Shown here: positions 34,089 through 38,765 of the stretch, piece after piece
How the letters are laid out: each line of letters starts with the position of its first letter
Numbering within the stretch: position 1 is the first letter of the stretch
Assembly: GCA_040902885.1 (NCBI GenBank)
Contig: JBBDWK010000023.1
Location: 1-38,765 of the forward strand
Reading direction: 5' to 3'
DNA: 38,765 nucleotides
Source: JBBDWK01 sp040902885
GTDB lineage: Bacteria > Acidobacteriota > Terriglobia > Bryobacterales > Bryobacteraceae
The notes under the pieces: model-generated
What the model was told of the DNA's origin: nothing
The model's database searches: none
What the model saw: only the letters and a program-made list of their open reading frames with translations
Program-made: the position numbers and the translations under genes

Positions 34089-36513
34089 AACAAATTCTAT
34101 TGACCCTATGCCTGGCTGCGGCAGTTTGTGCGCAGCCGGCCATGGACTCGCCGACGGGCACCCGCATCACTCCTCCCACCATCACGGCCGTGGCGCCGCT
34201 GGGCGTCTCCCGTGGCGCGACGGTCGAGATGACCATCGAGGGACTGAACCTGGCTAACGCCAGCGCGATCTATTTCAGCGAGCCCGGCGTCAAGGCGCGC
34301 ATCCTCCGGATCAAGGAACTGCCCGATCTTGCGGATATCCGCCTCGGCTCGAACGGCACGCCTTCCACCATCGATCTCGGCCCGCTCCCGCCGCGCAATC
34401 AGATCACCCTCGAAGTGGACGTCGATCCCGTCGCCTCCATCGGCAACATCGGCCTGCGCGTGCAGACGCCGCTCGGCACCAGCCCGGAGGCGCGCTTCGC
34501 CATAGAGCCGTATTACGGCGAAGCTCCGGATCGCGAGCCGAACAACACGCCCGAAAGCGCTTTCGAGACCTATTTGCCGGCGATTCTGGTCGGGGCGGTT
34601 GCGCAGCCCGGCGATGAGGACTTCTTTAAGATTTCGGTGAAGGCCGGCGAGGAAATCCTGTTCGACAACGGCGCCGAGTTTCTCGGCTCCGCGCTCTCGC
34701 CGGTGGTCTCCATTCTGGACGGGAAACAGAACGTGCTCCGGGAGTACGGCGCGGACGGCGGTCGCGAAACGCTGGGTTTGCGCACCGCTTCGAGCAGGCC
34801 GGCGACTATTACGTCCGCATCTCCGACTATCAACAGAGCGGCGGGCGCAATCATTTCTATCGCATCAAGACGGGGAAGTTTCCGGTGGTGGTATCGGCCT
34901 TTCCCATGGGCCTGCAGAAGGGTAAGGAGGCGGAAGTGCGGCTCACGGGCTACAACCTGAGCCCGGCGCCCATGGTTGTGAAAGGCCAGCCTTCCCAGCA
35001 GGACGAACGGTCTGTGATCCTGCGGCCGGAGACGCCCTCGGGCCGCGCATTCAATGAGATCGCGCTGGCCCTGGGCGAAGCGCCGGAAGTCCTGTCGTCT
35101 GGGGAGAACGTTTCGCTCGACACCGCCCAGCCGGTGACCCTGCCGGTGACCGTCAACGGCCGTGTGGAGGCCGCCGAGAACACGTTCCGCTTCCGTGCGA
35201 AGAAGGGCGAGAAGATCGTTCTCACGGTCAACGCGCGGCGTCTCGGCTCGCGTCTGGATTCGGTTCTCGAGGTCGTGGACGTGAAGGGCAATCCCATCGA
35301 GCGCGGCGTCGTGCGCTGCATGCTTGAAACCTCCACCACGCTGCGCGATCACGACTCCGTGCAGGCGGGCATCCGCATCCAGTCGCCGACCGGCTTCGCA
35401 GTCGACGACTACGTGATGATCGGCTCCGAGATTCTGCAAGTGGACGCCATGCCGCGCACGCCGGACGACGATTTCCGCTTCGTCTCCTTCGGCGGCCGGC
35501 GGGTGGCGTACTTCGACACCACGCCCGAGGCGCACGCCAACGATTCGCCCGTATACAAGGTTCAGATCCATCCGCCGGGTGCTCAATTCGCGAGTAACGG
35601 CCTGCCCCTGGTGCGCCTGTATCACCGGAACGACGATGGCGGCCCAGGCTACGGAAAAGATTCCCGTCTGCGCTTCGTCGCGCCGGCCGACGGCGAGTAT
35701 ATTGCGCGCCTCCGCGACGTGCGCGGTTTTAAGGGCGGATTGAATGGCGACGATCTGAGGTACCGGCTCGCCATCCGCCAGCCCCAGCCGGATTTCCAGT
35801 TGAGCGTGAATCCGCGCAATCCCAACGTTCCAGTGGGCGGGCGCATTCCTATCGCCGTGACCGCTCTGCGCATGGACGAGTTCGAGGGACCGATCGAAAT
35901 TACCGTGGAGGATCTGCCGGCGGGTCTCGAAGCCACCAAGGGAGTGATTGGGCCGGGACAGATCTCCACTACGCTGCTGCTGACCGCGCGGGAAGACGCG
36001 AAACTGGAGCGGGCCGTGCCGCTCACAGTGATGGGCCGCGCGAAGGCCGGCAGCCGCCAACTCGTGCACGCCGCCAGTCTCGACGACAAGCTGAAGCTGA
36101 TCTCGCTGATGCCGAAGCCCGACATCTTCATGAACGCCGGGATGAAGGAAGTGGAACTGACGCCGGGTGGAACGGTCGAGGTGCAGGTGGCCATTGAGCG
36201 CAACAACGGATTCGGCGGGCGGGTTCCGGTGGAGGTGTTGAATCTGCCTCCCGGCGTGCGGGTTCTCGACGTCGGCCTGAATGGCGTGCTGATCAACGAA
36301 GACGAGCAGCAGCGCAGCTTCGTGCTCGAAGCGCTGCCCACCGCGCCGCCCATCGAGCAGCCGATCGTCGTCGCGGGCCGCGTGGAAACGCGCGCTGGCG
36401 GTCAGCAGACATCTTTTGCCGGTCTGCCCATTAAATTGAAGGTGAAGCCGAAGGTCGAGCTAGCCGCGGGGTCCAAGCCGTCCCCGGCGGAACGGCCGTC
36501 GGCGACAAAATAA
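34085..36513 (+). pseudogene. pre-peptidase C-terminal domain/Ig-like secreted protein gene with a frameshift
   Basis: ATG 34085 opens a frame with a signal peptide (KQILLTLCLAAAVCAQ), a TIG/Ig-like domain (ITAVAPLGVSRGATVEMTIEG) and the start of a PPC domain (DREPNNTPESA...AQPGDEDFFKI). Near 34775-34777 one base is missing in 'gggttt'. The continuation of the PPC domain (FAHRFEQAGDYYVRISDYQQ) lies in the next frame, and it then runs without interruption to 36513 (Ig-like and NEW3-like repeats). With one base restored, the protein would be about 809 residues. It may be a real mutation or a sequencing slip. Both halves keep coding character, which favours a recent event or an error. Confidence 0.85.
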
Positions 36514-36516
36514 CCC

Positions 36517-37728
36517 ATGTCCGATACGACCCTTTTGAAGGAAGCCCTGCTCCAGGGCGAGGGAGTTGTTCGCCTGGCCCCCTGTTGGGTGCCCCGGTCC
36601 TTTTTGATGCCCGGTGGACGCCTGAAGCTCGACCCGCGCGATCTCTATGCCTGCGGTGCGCACCGGGGCGGCATCGACGAACGATGGTTCTCCTCCACGA
36701 CGAATGCGGCCAACGGCCCTGGTACGCCAGACGACGAAGGACTTAGCTATATAGCCGCCGGCAACAAGCGCGTGCTGCTGCGAACCGCCGTCGAGACGCT
36801 GGGCGACGAGTTTCTGGGTGCGGACGTGATGCGGCGGCAGGGCGGCTGGAACGTGCTCTGCAAGTTCTTCGACAATCTGGGCCCCATTCCCCACCATATG
36901 CACCAGAGCGAGGAGCACGCCAAACTGGTGGGACAGAGGGGCAAGCCGGAAGCCTACTACTTCCCACCGCAGTACAACTTCAAGGACAACAATTTCCCGT
37001 ATACCTTCATGGGCCTGGAGCCCGGCACGACGAAGGACGACGTGCGGCGGTGCCTGGAGCGCTGGAATGAAGGCGACAACGGCATCCTGTATCACTCGAA
37101 AGCCTATAAGCTGAAGCCCGGCACGGGCTGGCAGATTGACGCCGGAATTCTGCACGCGCCTGGCTCGCTGGTGACCTACGAACCGCAGGTGAACTCGGAC
37201 GTTTTCGGCATGTTCCAGTCCATGGTGGAGGGGCGCGCGGTTCCGTGGGACCTTCTGGTAAAGGACGTGCCGGCGGAGCGCCATCGCGATCTCGACTTCA
37301 TCATCGGCATGCTCGACTGGGACGCCAACGTCGATCCGGAGTTCGCCAAGCACCGCCTCTTTGAGCCAGTGCCGGTGCAACCCGAAGCCGGGATGAACGA
37401 CGCGGGCTATTCCGAAAAGTGGGTCGTCTATTCGACTCCTCATTACTCCGCCAAAGAGCTGACCGTGTTCCCTGGACGCTCGGTAACCATTCAGGATGCC
37501 GCAGCCTACGGATTGATTGTGGTGCAAGGCTGGGGGTCGGTGGGCCGGATGGACGTTGAAACCCCGTCGCTCATACGCTACGGACAGATGACCAAGGACG
37601 AACTATTCGCCACCGCCTGTGCGGCCCGGGATGGTCTCCTCGTCACCAACCGCAGCGACCGGGAAAATCTTGTGATGCTGAAACACTTCGGTCCGGATAA
37701 TCCTGACGCAAGAGGTCTGGTGCAATGA
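36517..37728 (+). CDS. cupin protein, class I mannose-6-phosphate isomerase-like
   Basis: 403 residues, ATG three bases after the previous stop. Zinc-cupin ligand blocks of the type I phosphomannose isomerases are recognisable in altered form: PHHMHQSEEHA (for QVHP..E), KPEAYYFPP (for the K-x-E-x-W/Y strand) and GILHAPGSL (for the late His). The N-terminal 90 residues and C-terminal 110 residues have no obvious match. Cytoplasmic. Its ATGA overlap with the sugar epimerase gene suggests a shared isomerisation pathway for a hexose or its acid. Confidence 0.8.
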   Translation: MSDTTLLKEALLQGEGVVRLAPCWVPRSFLMPGGRLKLDPRDLYACGAHRGGIDERWFSSTTNAANGPGTPDDEGLSYIAAGNKRVLLRTAVETLGDEFLGADVMRRQGGWNVLCKFFDNLGPIPHHMHQSEEHAKLVGQRGKPEAYYFPPQYNFKDNNFPYTFMGLEPGTTKDDVRRCLERWNEGDNGILYHSKAYKLKPGTGWQIDAGILHAPGSLVTYEPQVNSDVFGMFQSMVEGRAVPWDLLVKDVPAERHRDLDFIIGMLDWDANVDPEFAKHRLFEPVPVQPEAGMNDAGYSEKWVVYSTPHYSAKELTVFPGRSVTIQDAAAYGLIVVQGWGSVGRMDVETPSLIRYGQMTKDELFATACAARDGLLVTNRSDRENLVMLKHFGPDNPDARGLVQ

Positions 37729-38594
37729 AGTTCGGAGTCAACACATTCATCTGGACGGCGAGTTTCGACCGTTCAAACCTGGAGCTTCTTCCCCGGATCA
37801 AAGAGCACGGCTTCGACGGCGTGGAGGTTCCGCTGTTCCGCGCATCGGATTTTGCCGCCGCCGACATTCGCAAGGGCCTCGACCGGAACGGGCTGGAGTG
37901 CACCGTGTGCTCGGTGCTCACCGGAGGATTGAGTCTCATCTCGGACGATGCCGATGTTCGCAAGAGGTCGCGCGCGCACATGGCCGAGTGCGTGAAGGCC
38001 GCGGCGGAGGTTGGTGCGAACATCATGGCCGGGCCGCTCTATTCGCCGGTTGGTTATCTGCCGGGCCGCAGGCGCACGGAGGAGGAGTGGAAGTGGGCGG
38101 TGGAAGCCTACCAGTCTCTCGGCGACGTCCTGAAGCGGCATGACGTGAGCATTGCCGTTGAGCCGCTCAACCGCTTTGAGACCTACTTCCTGAATACCGC
38201 CGCCGACGTACTTAGGTTCTGCGACGAGATCGACCATCCGAACGTCGGCATCCTCTTCGACACGTTCCACGCGAACATCGAAGAGAAAGACATCGCCGCG
38301 GGGTACCGGACGGTGGGCCGGCGCCTGAAGCACGTCCACACGTGCGAAAACGACCGCGGCATTCCGGGCAGCGGGCATGTCGAGTGGGACAGCGTATTTC
38401 AGGCTCTGAAGGACGTGAACTACGACGGATGGCTCACCATCGAAAGCTTCGGCTTCGCTTTAGGCGAGCTTTCCGCGGCTGCGTCCATCTGGCGGGACAT
38501 TGCGCCTACGCCGGAATCGATTGCGTTTGAGGGGATTCAGTTCCTGAAGCGGAAAGTCAAAACCCCGCCCCGTCAGAGCGGAGCGGGGTTTTGA
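37725..38594 (+). CDS. sugar 3-epimerase/isomerase, TIM barrel (D-tagatose/D-psicose 3-epimerase-like)
   Basis: 289 residues, xylose-isomerase-like barrel. It starts MKFGVNTFIWTASF, with GFDGVEVPLF at the second strand. Metal ligands of the ketose 3-epimerases are all visible: Glu in AVEPLNRFE, Asp in GILFDTFHANIEEKD, His in LKHVHTCENDRG, and Glu in LTIESFG. The ENDRGIPGSGHVEWD loop is characteristic of the tagatose/psicose epimerase branch. It is the last gene of the long operon; its final codons are part of the terminator stem. Confidence 0.93.
   Translation: MKFGVNTFIWTASFDRSNLELLPRIKEHGFDGVEVPLFRASDFAAADIRKGLDRNGLECTVCSVLTGGLSLISDDADVRKRSRAHMAECVKAAAEVGANIMAGPLYSPVGYLPGRRRTEEEWKWAVEAYQSLGDVLKRHDVSIAVEPLNRFETYFLNTAADVLRFCDEIDHPNVGILFDTFHANIEEKDIAAGYRTVGRRLKHVHTCENDRGIPGSGHVEWDSVFQALKDVNYDGWLTIESFGFALGELSAAASIWRDIAPTPESIAFEGIQFLKRKVKTPPRQSGAGF
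38559..38592 (+). terminator. rho-independent terminator overlapping the last stop codon
   Basis: A ten-base stem AAAACCCCGC (38559-38568) / GCGGGGTTTT (38583-38592) with a 14-base loop. The T run doubles as the terminator tail, and the TGA stop begins at its last T. It closes the operon that begins at 28904. Confidence 0.85.
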
Positions 38595-38765
38595 TGCCGC
38601 GTGCAAAAGAATTGACCCCGTAATTGTAACTTCCTGGTCCCCTTCTCATCGGGGAATCGAATTCATCATACCAGAGCCGCTCAGGCGAGTGCCATGACAA
38701 ATCAGCGGGATCAGCGATTCCGCAACCGAGAGTGAGCCGAAGCGGGAACTGCTTGTCTCGGCTCG
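38595..38765. other. 171-bp tail without a recognisable gene
   Basis: Contains a small CCCC...GGGG inverted repeat (38640-38655). A minus-strand frame is open from the right edge to a stop at 38646 (39 residues, ending GMMNSIPR) and could be the end of a gene lying outside. Not enough to call. Confidence 0.3.

Noticed and set aside
1..38765. CRISPR arrays, tRNA, rRNA and riboswitches
   Set aside because: No direct-repeat/spacer pattern, cloverleaf or known aptamer motif was noticed on either strand; a covariance search was not possible.
38646..38765. Minus-strand frame open to the right edge, ending in GMMNSIPR
   Set aside because: 39 codons with no recognised motif; may be the end of a gene outside the window, but unsupported.

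Overview
The window looks like chromosome of an acidobacterium of the Bryobacterales/Solibacter type. Four things point that way. It has a 1066-residue Oar-like TonB-dependent receptor with an N-terminal carboxypeptidase-regulatory domain. It has a VWFA-related protein of the kind common in Acidobacteria. It has many quinoprotein-like beta-propellers, and a DUF1501 / DUF1549-DUF1553 / cytochrome-WD40 / pre-peptidase operon. Base composition is GC-rich throughout. The assignment rests on gene content only.

Left end (1 to about 3840): this is not ordinary acidobacterial chromosome but part of an integron gene-cassette array. Four attC recombination sites (205-277, 512-578, 1402-1467, 3677-3754), all in the same orientation, separate small plus-strand cassette genes: a partial Cys-rich ORF, a tiny CxCxH protein, a membrane protein, a nucleotidyltransferase-fold ORF, an NTF2-like (SnoaL/DUF4440) protein and the first 23 codons of a SIR2-like gene. 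An IS630-family element (1820-3017, TA target duplication) is inserted in the nucleotidyltransferase ORF. No integrase is visible; it would be expected to the left. At about 3840 the array stops abruptly inside a truncated acidobacterial secreted-protein gene.

3841-15119: a minus-strand run holds the truncated gene, the VWFA protein and an RND-type membrane-fusion lipoprotein. Plus-strand DUF4142 and small unknown genes follow. Next comes a minus-strand four-gene operon (13284 to 7451) of three beta-propeller quinoprotein-like proteins and an iron-type alcohol dehydrogenase. A Tat-exported enolase-superfamily protein and a small membrane protein diverge from it.

15141-24376 (minus): a dihaem cytochrome c, a PQQ-dependent alcohol dehydrogenase and the TonB/Oar receptor, probably one respiratory/uptake unit. 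Behind them is a solitary 1151-residue type ISP-like restriction-modification enzyme, bracketed by inverted copies of a ~31-bp dispersed repeat.

24640-27869 (plus): M19 dipeptidase, an unknown Tat protein and an SMP-30 family protein form an operon. A convergent alpha/beta hydrolase follows. 28904-38594 (plus) is one long operon: DUF1501, DUF1549/DUF1553, cytochrome-WD40, a frameshifted pre-peptidase-domain protein, a cupin/mannose-6-phosphate-isomerase-like protein and a sugar epimerase. It is closed by a strong terminator overlapping the last stop codon. It looks like a surface or periplasmic polymer-degradation and sugar-isomerisation unit, which is inference.
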